From Microbotryomycetes sp. JL201 (lineage: Eukaryota > Basidiomycota > Microbotryomycetes): a DNA stretch of 64,000 nucleotides. Under the pieces are notes generated by a model that had not been told where the DNA came from, did not search any database, and saw only the letters and a program-made list of their open reading frames with translations. A program made the translations under genes and the position numbers. The stretch covers positions 310,001-374,000 of the forward strand of contig JAQYUZ010000002.1 in the NCBI GenBank assembly GCA_033819885.1. The letters are read 5' to 3'. Each line of letters begins with the position of its first letter. Position 1 is the stretch's first letter. Positions 28,980-40,796 of the stretch are shown here, piece after piece.

Positions 28980-29515
28980 ATGCCTTACATTGACAAGCAC
29001 GGCAACATCAAGTCAGAAGCACCATGGTATCACAAGACTGTAACAGCTGTTCAATCCTGTGTGATTGCCGTCGTGCTGTTTGTCACGACATTGTTTCAGG
29101 CAAGCCAGCGAGACGTCGGAACCGCGTCGGTCGCTTGCACACAACGATCTCACCTGTCTTTGCGACATTATTGCAGCCCACCAAGGCTCGCACGCTACCT
29201 CCCTCAGATTCACTTCGCCAGCTTCGACAACGGCAGCAGCGGCATGATGACATGCCCACTGGCGCCAGTACCTCTACTAGTGGATCGACAGCTGGTCGTA
29301 ATACAGGACAACCGGCCAGTAGAAGGCAGCAAGCTCAATTTTCAGACATGGGTGGCCCAGGTCAGTGGCGTTCAAATCAGGCTGAGTCTGCAGTGAAGGA
29401 GCTGAACATAGGCCGCTTCGGCTCGCTCGGCTGCTACGGTACCGACAGTTGTTCCTGGCCTCAGGTCTGGTTGCGCATCGTGTGGCTGACTTGCTCTCTG
29501 CTTGGCGACTGCTGA
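28980..29515 (+). CDS. Small SelK-like membrane protein
   Basis: A short protein with the selenoprotein K/S layout: a short N-terminus with PYIDKHGNIKSEAPWYHKTV, one membrane segment (about residues 24-39, VQSCVIAVVLFVTTLF), then a hydrophilic Arg/Gln/Gly-rich tail. SelK binds ER-associated degradation factors such as p97; fungal homologues use no selenocysteine. The gene is divergent from RHO3 (122 bp apart). A GC-AG intron (29100-29176) joins TTLFQ to PTKARTLPPSD; the tail frame is different from that of exon 1. Whether the short stretch at 29363-29395 is also an intron is unclear, so the C-terminus is unsure. Homology is weak and partly inferred from layout. Confidence 0.55.
29100..29176 (+). 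other. GC-AG intron in the SelK-like gene
   Basis: Donor CAG|GCAAGC, acceptor TTATTGCAG, 77 nt. It switches to the frame that continues as PTKARTLPP. Read-through is stop-free for a while, so this case depends on the downstream frame being the real one. Confidence 0.65.
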
Positions 29516-32401
29516 TTCTGGCTCTGTTGTAATTCTTTTCCAAATCTGTCCTTGGTAGTGCCTTGCCGGTCAATGCTTTCCCGCGCAACACAGTGCATAG
29601 ATATTCACTCAAAGCTCGCACGGCTGACCTGAGCGGCCCGGGCCCGGAATCCTAATGGTGCCCGCCGGACCCGCGCCGGGGCGACACTGGGGTGTGCGCG
29701 CTTTTATGCACGCGTATGTATGTCGCCTCACAGACAAAGGCACAAATGATGACCGTGTGCAGCCGGAGCTTTGGTACATCCAGCCACGCCCCTGAGGAAG
29801 AACACTCAAAATCCGATATGAAATCAGCTTCAAAGCAATCTGTTTGCCACGAATGCCGAGTAAAACGGCATAGACCCGGCGAAGCCTAAGCAAAGTGGTA
29901 TATGTATGCGGCGGCTTCATTGTTTCCGCGCGCTTTGGAAGAGCCTCGTACTGCGCAAGTGCGCATCCCCCCCCCCCCGAAAAGCCAACAGTGGCACGAC
30001 CACAGACTGGCGCGAAAACCGCTAGCGTGCACGACAGGCCATGTGCAAACATTCATAGCGTGATCACTCTCAGTAATCAAAATTTGGCACGGTACACTGC
30101 GTGGCTGATCTAATGAGTCCGCCCTGCCGCCCTAACGGGCCGTCCAGGGCCAGCCGCGCTGCCGGCGCACTACGCCCCTGCTCTGTGCATTTGCCTGGAA
30201 ACGAAACGCTACGGCATGGTCCGGGCACTTCTGTAACCGACGGCATTTCGCTCGTTCCTCGCCGCGAAATTCACGATTATTGCACAGCTTGCTAACACGC
30301 GGTCGCAGGTGTTCGAGGCCTGCGAGGCACCGTTTCTAGAATACGATCGCCATTGCCGGATTTCAGGCACCCGAACGCTCGGCGCCGAGCGCGCACAATG
30401 TGATTTGATACCACGCGTACCTCATTGTTGATCCGTGATCGCGGCATGCATGAGTCTCATTGCTGGTTTCGCCAGATGAACGACCTCCCAAATTTTCCGG
30501 GTTTCGCCTTCTGACTCAGCAGAATCTCTGCATAATTTGCGAGCTTTGAGAAGATTTCTTCGTGTGCATAATGTGGTTGGATTTCAAAGCCCCGATGGAA
30601 ACCGAGCAAAGCATTTCGGGATCTCAAGATCCTGCAGGATGTCACAAAGCGTATGCTTGGCAAACACTTGACAACATCACATCAATGTGCGAGCGTTCAC
30701 AGCTCGGACTGCTGAAATGTGGCTCGCCTGAATCTGAAGCATGCGCTCTTAACGTCGCAAAACAACTTTTTTGTCTTGTTGAAGAAAGAGACCGGCAAGG
30801 CTTAGTTGGCCTAGAGTTCGTGCAAAGGTCCAGTTCGTGCGTTTCTTTTTTGTTTTTTTTTTATGCCAGTGCACTGAGACTGTGAAGGAAAAGGTGCAGG
30901 AGTCGAGCCGCACGACGCTGTGTCGGCAAACGTCGGGCCCGTGTGCAAAGCTTTCGGGATTGGTGCGAGAGCTCTGGACGACCTTCTTCCGGTTCATTCA
31001 TCGATGAGAATAAGCACTTAGATTAAACTCCGAAAAGAGACTTCGCTCGGCGCCCAGGGAAAGGCCTTGCCTCGCTTCGGAGTTTTTGAGCTGGACCATC
31101 TGCCCCAGAAACGCGAGCGCACGCGAGCTGACTAACGACTCCAGCTTTGTTGGTGCGAAAGCGAGTGCGGAGCTGCAAGGGCTCGTATACAGCGTTGATA
31201 CTTGCTGGGCTGGCGCTGATGGTTCGAGTCCGCTTAAGCGCGGGAGTTTCTCGCCCAGCTACAAACTTGCCGCCGCGCGTGTCTCGAAGACCGAGAAACT
31301 GCGAGCAAACGTACATTGCATCAACACGAGAGGGGTGTCATCGCTTGTTCAACTCAATAATCGTTATCGAAGCTTAGCATCATCATGGCTGATGTCCGGC
31401 GAGTGACGTTGACCGAATTTCGCAGGAGAGCCTCCAGGCTGCCAGTGACTTCATTCCACCGGTGAGTATACGGCGAAAATAGTCCCCCTACTATCTGTAT
31501 TACATACAGATCGTTGGCGTTACAAATCGCCGATGTAATTTTCCATGGCATATCGAGACTCGGTCCTCATTTCTTGCCCGAGCTTCGGTGACTGGTAAAC
31601 AGTCTCCAAGTCTGAGCGTCATCGTCGGCCAAAAGATAACGGGAACCCCATCACCGTAAGCGAAACATCTTTCGGAGCTTAGACGTGATGGCGGGCACGG
31701 CAGCTCGGTGCGTTGTCCACTTGTGCAGTTGGATCGGCTTCATTTTTCTTGAGATTTTCCGACAAAGCGGCGGGCGGCGTTACGGCCCGGGCACAGGATA
31801 CCTTGCCATAACGATATGGGAGTAGTGCGCAATTGTGCTTGGAATTACTTGACAACGATGTTCATGCATACATGCTGTGCCGTGGAAACAGTCTGTAAGC
31901 GACTTCGGGGGCCCCGGAGTGTGTGTTCCTCGGCAAAATGATCTGCTGCGCAAAGAAACGCCCATCTCGCCGCGCGCAGCAAGGAGCGCTGGCTGTCGCC
32001 TGTCCGCGGAGAGGCCAAAGCCCGAGGCTGCGCCAGGCAGCCCCCGTGCTGAGTCGCCCGCTCTTCTTTCTGTCACCGAACCTTGATCACCAACTCAACT
32101 CTCACCGAGGACATCCATTTGCGACGTGCACATCATCGACGCATCGACTGGATAGTTGCTTTCTTGCTTGTCGCGAGCATCAAAGCCACAATCGCCTTTC
32201 ACGTCGATTGACACTCCTCGCGCATCACACACCGAACAACACACCGCGAGCTCAAGATCCTGACACGAATCGAGTTGTCTGGGCTTCTGTGATATCTTCG
32301 CCTACAATTCCGGCCGTCTGCATCACTTGCCGTCGTTGCCGCATCTGAAGTCATCGGGACGCGCGTTTTTTGTGAATCACGCTCGACAGTCCCGGATCAT
32401 C
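29516..32401. other. Long gene-free interval
   Basis: About 2.9 kb between the SelK-like gene and the cyclin. All open frames are short and unlike known proteins. It includes a run of 12 C at 29967-29978. One tRNA-like T-loop motif near 31220 fails stem pairing. The part nearest 32402 is probably a large promoter and 5' leader of the cyclin gene. Confidence 0.5.
29967..29978. repeat. Poly-C tract
   Basis: Twelve C in a row, read on the plus strand, in the gene-free interval. Confidence 0.9.
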
Positions 32402-33889
32402 ATGCCCAGCACGGATCGTTACTTCGGGTTCGAGGGTCAGTTTGCGCGTACATCATATATTGCATTACTCGATCCTGACGCTCTTCGGTGTGCTCGATTC
32501 GCGCAGATCTCGCCGTCCTGTGCGAGCATGTCATCACTGCTCTCTTCTCGGTCGGGCCTCAGCCCGCCGCGGCCGCCCGCGCTGGCATCGACACCCCGCC
32601 ACAATCACCGAAACCCGGCAAGGAGCAAGTGCCGAACCTTGGCGAGTTCATTGTAAGTAACATTGTACATGTGTTTCGGGCCTTTTCGTCTTTTTTTTGC
32701 GTGTGCCCCAACAACGTTCACCCGAGCGCGTGCGTCTTGCCCTCCGAGCGTTGCCATACCGAGTCACGCGGGCGTGCCCTTGTGGTGGTCACGGAAAAAG
32801 CGGCGACCATCTTCCGCTGGGCCCGAGGTTGGGCCGGCTTTTTTGGGCGGGCGGGCGGCGGCGATCCCCCGCCGCCGCAGTCCGAAATCCGCAACCGGGT
32901 TTTTTCTGCTGTGGTCCCTCAAAGGCTACAACCCGCCGATGGGCATTGGGGCACACACACAGACACACATAAACTGAATACAGAATTGCTTGACTGACTC
33001 TGTCGTGCTACACACCAGGCTTACGCATTGTATCGAACTCGCCTGCCAGTGGCTATCACGCACCAAGCCCTGTTGCTCTTGGCCCGCTTGAAGGCTCGCT
33101 ATCCTTCAGCGCGAGGCACTTCGACCTCGCCCCACCGTTTGTTCTTGTCATCATTGATGTTGTCGAGCAAGATCTCGATGGACGATACGTACTCGAATCA
33201 GAGCTGGACTCTCGTCGGCCAAAATTTGTTTACCCTCAAAGAAGTCAACCAGATGGAGCGCGAGCTGTTTGCATTCCTGGGGTGAGTCGAAGACTGTGAT
33301 CTGCTACTTGCCATGCACATACTGATCATGGCCCTCGACTTCCAGCTGGAATGTCGTCGTTCGCGATGAAGAACTTTCCGCCTGGGTGGCCGACAACGTC
33401 ATACCGTTCGAGGCGCGACGGGCCTTGCAAATGCAAGCCCCTCGCAAGAGCATGGAGGACCGCAAGCGTCGAAGAGATTCGGCACACCTGCCCACCCCGT
33501 CTCCCTCGCCGTCAACATCCCGCTCTCCTTCGCCCGAGTCGGTTCGGCACCGCAGAGCTTCCGATGCCGCCATGGCAATGCTTCACGGCGGCGATCATGC
33601 TGCCGCTGTCGCATCTGGCAGGACAAGGCGGAGTCGCAACCGGACTCCGGACCACCGTGCGTCGCCGTCGTCGGTTTCGTGCTCTCGCGAATCATCATGC
33701 GCGTCCTCGGCCACAGCTTCTCCAATGTCGAGCACAACGACGCCTGGCTCAACTGGACCGAGCACGCCACACGATTCGAACTCGCCCGTGCATGCAACAT
33801 CTTGTGCGTTCACAAGCGGCCAAAAATCTCAATACGCGACTTCTCAGATTCCGCCATCGACCTCGCACGTCCACGTCGCATCATGGTAG
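32402..33889 (+). CDS. Pho80/Pcl-type cyclin
   Basis: Partner of a Pho85-like kinase, which controls polarity, cell cycle or phosphate signalling. ATG at 32402 begins MPSTDRYFGFEG, and an intron (donor GTCAGT) joins DLAVLCEHVITALF. The cyclin box runs LYRTRLPVAITHQALLLLAR, PHRLFLSSLMLSSKISMDDT, YSNQSWTLVGQNLFTLKEV and NQMERELFAFLGWNVVV; SNxSW and MERE are typical of Pho80/Pcl members. The tail is rich in Ser, Pro and Thr (SPSPSTSRSPSPES) and may hold PEST-like or phosphorylation sites. The second intron is long (about 32654-33018), with CA repeats. The stop is at 33887-33889. Assignment to the Pcl1/2 or Pho80 branch is not decided. Confidence 0.85.
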
Positions 33890-34797
33890 ATCGGATATCA
33901 ACACTCGCAGTCCTGTGTGACGCGAAGTGATTCTTGGGCTTCTGTTTGTTTTCTGTCACGTTGTTGTTTCATTGTTTGTCGCTCGCATTGTCGTTCCTCG
34001 CAACTCATTCGTCGTTCACCGATACCCAGTTTTTTGCACATTTAGCGTTGCAATCTATGAGCACCTTTCTATTCATCTGCAGTGTTGTCCAGTCTGTTCG
34101 CGAAGAATACAGCTCATAGCATGTGAAATCGGTCGTCCGTGTCATCTCTAGATCTTGCGAAGATGAAGCGCTGATCCCTAGCTCGCGAGATCACAACGCG
34201 AAGCCACTCTTGCCCAACACTTTTCGCTACTTGAGCGTGATTTCAGATATTAATGAGATGCAAATTTATCCAGACGATAGTTCGTGCCTTGCGTAAGGGT
34301 CAAGATGGCGTCACCATCACTTGAATCTCATGCGCAAATAATGGGAACCCCAGCGCTGTCCTTTCACGCTCAAGTTTTGCTTATGCACAGTTTACAAAAA
34401 TTTTAGTCGAACGTTTCTGCACAGCCAGTAGAGTGTGTGTATATATACACATGGCAGACATGTCATGTCCTGTGCCATCGGCGCATTGCACCGGACGACT
34501 ATCGCCCGGCGTCACCTGTTCACGGTCGGGTCATCGTCCACACACGTGAATGTGGACAACGCCTTTCATTATTGAAGCCGAAAAGGGCGTCAAAAACTCC
34601 ATCCTTCCCGTCGGCGCAGGGTTGGACGACGCTACGAATTCACCCGGCGCGAGAATGTGGGCCCATGGTGGGGCAAAGGCTTTGCCGGCGGGTAGGGTTT
34701 AAAGCACTTGCATGCATCCGAGAGCTCCCAAGAATGACTCGTGCACATGCAAATATAATCAGAGAACAGGACAAGCTCAAGAGAGTAATTCATTGCA
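33890..34797. other. Convergent intergenic region
   Basis: 908 bp between two genes whose 3' ends face each other. No gene seen; only short AT-rich segments such as TATATATACACATG near 34440. Confidence 0.45.
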
Positions 34798-36434
34798 CTA
34801 CGGTTGCGCGAGCTTGTGCCAAACAGTTGCTGCCAACCGGTGGAAAGCTTGGGTCGCACTGTCCTCTGTGGACTCCGGAGGGATCGCCCTCTCAGGGGTG
34901 GGCCGGTTCGAGTCTTCTTCTAGTCCGCCGTGTACGGTGCTAGCTCGGTCACGCTTAGTCTCATCGAGCCCACGACCGGCAATGTCACGGCGACTGTCGC
35001 CACCGTCGCTGTAGTCGCTCTCGGTCGAGGTTGATGTAACGACGATGGGCACGCCAGAATCTCCGTTTGCGGAAACGTCAGGCTCGATCGGAATCTCTGC
35101 GAGCACTTGGAGACCCAGCTTTGCGCATACGTCGTTGAAAGTGGCCGGTTTGCCAAAAATGTAATGTTTTGTCGGCGACTCAGGGCACTTGAAGTACGAC
35201 ATGTTGAGGACAGAGCCAAAGATCTGGGCCCAAAACCATTGCCGATGATAGCCGCGGATGTCAGCACGAGACGACGTAGATCGCTCTTTGAAAAGCCTCG
35301 GTTATACAAATTCTTACCGGAATACCCAATTTGCGAAACATGGCGACTCCTTTACGAGTGTCGATGATGGCTACATTTTGAGGAGTTGAAACAATCACGG
35401 AACCTGAGCGTTGAGAGCAGGGTGCAGTGGATGAGCTGGGATTCGCACGGTCGTATTCGTTTGCCACCAAGCCTAGACGACCCACCGTCAACCTCGACAA
35501 GCTGACCCAAGCTCAGCGATATGTCGCCAGTTCCTGGCGGTGTGTCAATGACGAGCACGTCAAGGTTGTGGCCGCCGGACCCGGCACGCCAATCCACATC
35601 AAAGAGCAGTTGCTGAACCGCCTTCATGACCATCATGCCTCGCCAGACAACTGGTGTATCTGAGTTGTCTTCTCCTTGCGTCGAGTCTTTACTGTTTGAC
35701 AAAAGAAAGCCCATCGACATACAGGGAACACCATGACTCCTGAGCGGTGTCAAGCGGTTGTCTGTCTTGCGAACATCAGCTCTGCTTCGGGAAAGCTCAC
35801 AAGTCAAACATCGTACCTTTCGTCAGTTCTGGCTCGCCCATGCCTTCTAAACCCATCAATTTGGGCACAGACGGGCCGAAAATGTCGAGGTCGAGAAGGC
35901 CCACTCGAAGTCGGCTCGAATGGGCAGCGGTCAATCTCGAGAGTGCGAGCGCTAAGTTGACTGAATATACGGGGAAGAGGTGAAGATTAGCGTTCATAAT
36001 GTCTCGAGGAAGGTATCCCCGCGCCACCGTATCGAGAACCAGCTGACCCGAGACGCTGCTCTTGCCTACGCCACCTTTGCCACTGCTGACGACTACAATA
36101 TGCTTGACACCCGGTATCTTGCGCTTTCGTGGTAGACCGCGCTGCATGCGAGGCATAGATGGCGGTGCGTCGTTGCGAGGCAAGCCCTACACCATGTGTC
36201 CCTACGTCAGCGCTTGAACAATGGTATTTTGTTGTTGACTGAGCCATCGAATTGTCTGCCACTCACAAGCGGGTTGTCATGGCTGGCTGAGCGGCTGCTC
36301 GACGCGATGAAGCGCGCCTGTTGGTTTCGCGTAACTTTGCATGTGCAAGGGAGCTCATTGGCCTGCACAGTTCGTCGTAGCTGCCAGAACAGAGTCCGGT
36401 TCTGCGACGATACGCGAATGGTCCTCGGCTGCAT
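34798..36434 (-). CDS. IND1: NUBPL/IND1, Fe-S assembly factor for complex I
   Basis: Mitochondrial P-loop NTPase (Mrp/NBP35 family) that delivers Fe-S clusters to complex I. The ATG at 36434 starts a presequence rich in Arg and Ser ([12 protein letters not shown]), followed by SASHDNPL. Splicing joins it to [20 protein letters not shown], then the deviant Walker [12 protein letters not shown]. Other motifs are [45 protein letters not shown], and [18 protein letters not shown]; the last includes C but shows no second CxxC cysteine nearby (KCPESPTKH), so the bridging pair may differ. Between VPIVV and AFHRLA lies an extra stretch of about 60 residues, rich in charged and Ser/Thr residues. Six short introns. 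The gene starts 92 bp from the end of the PFF1 gene. Confidence 0.87.
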
Positions 36435-36526
36435 GTGCAAAGCGTTGAAATGCAAAAAGGTGTCTAGCAGAGGCGGCATTCTATGAACCAATAACGCAAC
36501 CAATGAGACAATAGGAGCGTGACATT

Positions 36527-39500
36527 TCATACGTATGCGACGCCGGCTGTTGTGGGGCGAGGTCAGCCACTATCCAGAGCGGAGGCCTATTTCGACTTAC
36601 CAATCGCCGACAACAGCATCGAGTCGACTTCTTGGGGCAAACGCTTCTCGAAACGATCAAAGAACTGCATACCAGGCTTGCTCTTGATGTCTGCATGCCT
36701 CATCGATGCCGGATACATGCCCGTGGCGTCCAGACCCGAAAAGTCGATCCTGATCCGACCAAGTCGTCGGTCTTTGGCGGAAACGTCATTACGTTGTCCC
36801 TTGTCACGCTGATTTTCCCGCATCGTCGCTTCAAACTGTTCAGGCGTGAGCTCCACAACGACTGACAGCTTGAAGACGTCCACTCCGAAGGCTGCCACGG
36901 ATTTGACGTGATGGCGTATGAAGCCTCGAGCCGGAGGTTTGGGCAGATCTACAAGACCACAGTCAAAGGAGAACTTTGAATCGGACACACGGTGCACTGA
37001 CCCCACGAAATGACGTCTGCGTCGAAAGCGACAACCGGCCACATGATGCCAGGGTGCTTCATCTCAATCTCGAGAGTTCTGGTCCGCTTGATCGAGTTGA
37101 GTACAGACTTGACAGCTTTGACCGTGAAGGAGCCTTGGAACGGAGACGTGTACGTCGCAGGAGCCGGTGGCAGCGGAACTTTGTAAGTCTGGAAGAATGA
37201 ATTTCAGCATGCCGTGTCATCTGGCCATAGACTCGAAGCTTGCCGTCAAAAATTGAGAGACGGGGAAGATGACGTCCCAATCGGTCGTATAGTCGTCTGC
37301 CCTCGCTGGTGTAGGGATCTCGTCGGCTAATGTCAAGCCCTTCGTCGCTGCCACGACCAGATCCTCGAACGGAGCACCATCGACAGACGCCACGTGCAAA
37401 TTGTAATGGGGTGGCGTAGTAGTTGTGTTCTCCATGTGCAAGACCAGGAGGCGTTTTGGATGCATCTTGTCGTAAGGTTGCCAGCTCGGTCTCGTAAACC
37501 ATCCGAGCGTGCCTAGTCAGTCGACCAAAGGGGCGTCAGACGCATTCGAGAATTTGATACAGCTTTCTCACCAGCCGTCCAGAATGTGAGGAACAAAGCG
37601 AGGCGCGAGGTGACCTTGGGACCAAACCGGTGGCTGAATGGGACAATCTTTGCACTCGAAACGTCAGCTCCGTCTCCAACAGCCGTCGCACACTCCTCCC
37701 AAAACGCTCACCATTGGCACACAAAGAAACCCGACTGCAGATGTCAGGGTCGCGATGATGAAATCGACGGGTGCATCGGCGCCAAGTCGGCCAGTCAGCG
37801 GCACAAACAAGTCGAGAAAGCCTACGAGACCTTCAACGCCAAGTAGCATTGGCACAATCTAATAGTCGGAATTGAAGTCAGTTTCGAGTCCGCCTGAGCT
37901 CTGTGCGGTCGCAGCTCACCATGCCGACAAGGTAGGATGCAAGGTGCACGGACCCTTTGCCAGGTCTCAGGATATAATCGTTGAAAATGATCGTTGTGAG
38001 AATGGACACAACGCCGAGGCCAAGCAAATACGTCGAGCCAATCCCTACACTGTGTCCGAGCACTGCAGTGCACGTAAAGGAGATCAAAAAGCCCAGTAGT
38101 TGCGCGTGCTCTAACATAGCTGACTCGGCGACCTCGACGGCGTACGATGCGCGTGGCGTACGGAGTCGCTTGGCAACTCGCCTTTGAACTAGTAAGACGG
38201 AGAGAATAGCGGGCGGCCCAAAGACGAGGATTGGGAAAGCTTCGTTGCGGAACCTGCGAGCTTCAAGTTAGCTATGCAAAGCGTCAGCACAGGCCGTGCT
38301 GGTATCGTACCAAGTCATGGTCTTTTTCATGATGATGGCTGTAACAAAAGCCGCGATATTGGCACCGAGAATGGCGGCAACCAGCGAAGTGCCAACATTC
38401 AATGTCATGGCGATGTACAAGCGTTTCTGAGACCAGTCGACCCTGTCTGCCACCACGACGGCTGCCAAAGCAGCCAAGATACCATAAGCGAAGGTCGCTT
38501 GGTCTCGTGTGAGGACGACAAAGAGCTTTCCGCCAAGTCCCGAAAAGAAGACGACGGACGATGTGGGCGACTTTGGCAGTTTCTCGGCGGTCAAGGAGTT
38601 ACCGAGCGCGGTGGCCGGTGACGTCAAATACTCTAGCAGCGCAATGACATTCTCGCCCATGTGTTGAGTGGCGCCAGGTTCAATAAATTCGGGCAGATCC
38701 AGACGCGTGTGGTACTGCCGCGATGGTCAGCGAACATTCCTCCGAGACCCGAGCAACGTACAAGATAAGAATTTTGCACGATCGCCATGTCTATTGACAC
38801 CGTCAGTCTATCGAAGACTTTTCCAACTCATTGAACACTCACCCAGGCCTGTTAGATTTCCATATTCTGCAAATTGTCGGAAATCGGTGCTGACGATATT
38901 GCTGTCAGCAGGAATGGAATCTGCAGGCCACACTACATACTCACTCTGACAAAATGAGCCCGGTTGAAAAGATTTCGGAAGCCAGCACCGTTGCATAAGG
39001 TCTAGGCGTTTTGGCGAGAGCTCGAATCATCTGCGGAGCGGTTTGTCAGACCAGGTGTCAATTATACTCTAACAAAGTCTCACCTCTTCAGACGTAGCCT
39101 GGAATACGATTTCTGGTCCGGCCACGCCACAAGCTTCGAGGTTGATTACAGCTCGAACAGAGTCCTTCAGCGGGTGTTGCGTGATGAACACTTGTTGCGA
39201 CGGCGTCAGTAGACTTGAATCCAAACGCGTGATGCGAATGACTGACTGTGGGAAGCGTCCTGTAAACTCTCTTCGGCCCCATTGAACACTCAGAAAGAGA
39301 GATCTGTCAATCCCAGGTCTGCTACGAATAGTTCACGAAGGTCAGCTTACAGAATATGACGCTGTTGGTCAAACGGCGGCGTGTCATGCCCATCACACGG
39401 AGAGTCTCGAGCATGACACCAACGCCAAGCAAATCATCTGCTGCACCAGGTGATGGCAAAGTGCTGTCGGTATGTGCGTTGACGAGCACTGCGTTGTGTT

Positions 39501-40156
39501 TGCTTGCTGCTGTGCCGTCCGAGAGGCGCACAATGACATTTCCAATGTTGATATACTTCTTCCAAACTTTCTTGTCCATAAAATCTGTCGCGATGGATGC
39601 AAGATAACCGTGTCAGACGCGGAGTGCTGGACTAGCTCGTTCGGACAGACCAAACAAATGCTCGCCCGATCCGACCTAGGTACACAAGGCTAGTCAGAGA
39701 AGAACTGATATGCTGGTGAACGAAAGCGCTCACCTGGTGCCACACTTCGATCTGGTGAAAGTCTCCCATCTTTGCGACAACCTCACGACGAATGCGCTCG
39801 ACTTGGTCGATAATGTACTTTTCTGTGATGACCATCTCTTCCGTACCAACGATTCTGTATCTCGGAGATCCATCCGAGTGTACTGCGAGGTCGTTGATGT
39901 ACTTGAGAGCTTGATGTTCGCTGAACACGGCTTGCGAGCCGTTGGCCGAGAACAGCTCGGTGCCCGGCTCTGGCAGAGAGTAATGCAGATGAGCAGACAG
40001 CCAACCGAGTGCCACAATGACGGGCAAGACGATCAACAAGCTCGGCCAGAACGACAGCGGTTGTCGAGCAGAGGACGACCGAGTCCGTGCGACCGCAGCA
40101 GCGGGCACAGTCGCCTGCTCCTTGTACACGACGCCATTTGAGCTCGTGGCGGCCAT
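36527..40156 (-). CDS. PFF1: PFF1-type vacuolar membrane M28 protease
   Basis: Zinc aminopeptidase-like membrane protein of the vacuole (yeast Pff1, animal ERMP1). Start at the ATG 40156; a hydrophilic leader precedes the anchor PSLLIVLPVIVALGWLSAHL. The catalytic part has VNAHTDSTLPSPGAADD and SVIFLFNGAEES, with the zinc ligands and general-base Glu. After it come about eight membrane segments, for example ATFAYGILAALAAVVVA, LLGFLISFTCTAVLGHS and IVPMLLGVEGLVGFLDLF, and a lumenal domain of about 270 residues, including SQFLTTYKVPLPPAP, VVAFDADVIS and GVDVFKLSVVVEL. At least 13 introns; one (37189-37243) has a GC donor. The protein ends AIAGVAYV. Stop at 36527-36529. Confidence 0.88.
37189..37243 (-). 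other. GC-AG intron in PFF1
   Basis: Minus strand: donor ACG|GCAAGC, CTGA branch, acceptor TTCTTCCAG. The 55-nt intron joins VSQFLT to TYKVPLPPAP. A downstream GT donor (GA|GTCTAT) gives phase 2 and puts the next exon in the wrong frame. Confidence 0.85.
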
Positions 40157-40434
40157 AGATACCCGGACTGTCGCTCGCAGGTCGATATGCTGACGAGTTG
40201 GCGGGGAAGCAAGCCCGCAACGGCCAACAGGTTCGCTTCTGGCCACAACAGTGCCTCGGCATCATAGAATGCCGGTTAGTCCAGCGCAACACGTCTGCAC
40301 TCAAGGTATTCTAAATCGTCCTCTCATAGACCTCGGACGATCCACCGTGCCATGTCAGTTGGCTGTCGGCCTCTTCGACGACGTCATACGTACTGCCTTG
40401 ACCAACTGACACCCTTATCAACTCACGCACGTCA

Positions 40435-40739
40435 ATGTCACACGCTGCTTCCGTTCCGTTTCTTCAGGCCGAGGCTTGCGCTATTCAGTACGAACCATTT
40501 CCGCAGCGCAACTTGCTTTCCGCCACTCGGCATCCTGACGTGCAAACTTTCGCAGAACGTGTCTCATGAACAACGATTACCAAGAAAGTCGCTGCATGGA
40601 CAAGATCGACAAATTATATACGTGCTGCAGCAAAATGTACGACAATGACCCGAACAGCAAGTCCACAAGCTGCCCAAAGCCAGAGATTCTGGCGCGCAAG
40701 CTTCGAGAAATGGAAAACAGGAATACGCGTAAACGGTGA
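40435..40739 (+). CDS. CMC4: CMC4, twin CX9C-type mitochondrial protein
   Basis: Small protein of the mitochondrial intermembrane space, oxidised by Mia40. ATG 40435 gives MSHAASVPFLQAEACAIQ. An intron (40488-40555) joins it to TCLMNNDYQESRCMDKIDKL and YTCCSKMYDNDPNSKS. The cysteines match yeast Cmc4 in spacing: C-x10-C (LMNNDYQESR between) then C-x9-C. The stop is at 40737-40739, giving about 78 residues. An upstream start (40352) is possible but less likely. It is divergent from PFF1 (278 bp). Confidence 0.87.
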
Positions 40740-40796
40740 TCGGTATAACAAAGCTGTGTGAACGTATTTACAAGGAAGGGGCCTTTGGGTTCATCA

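Noticed and set aside
31140-31260. tRNA-like GGTTCGAGTCC near 31220
   Set aside because: The T-stem does not pair, and no D-arm, anticodon arm or 7-bp acceptor fits.
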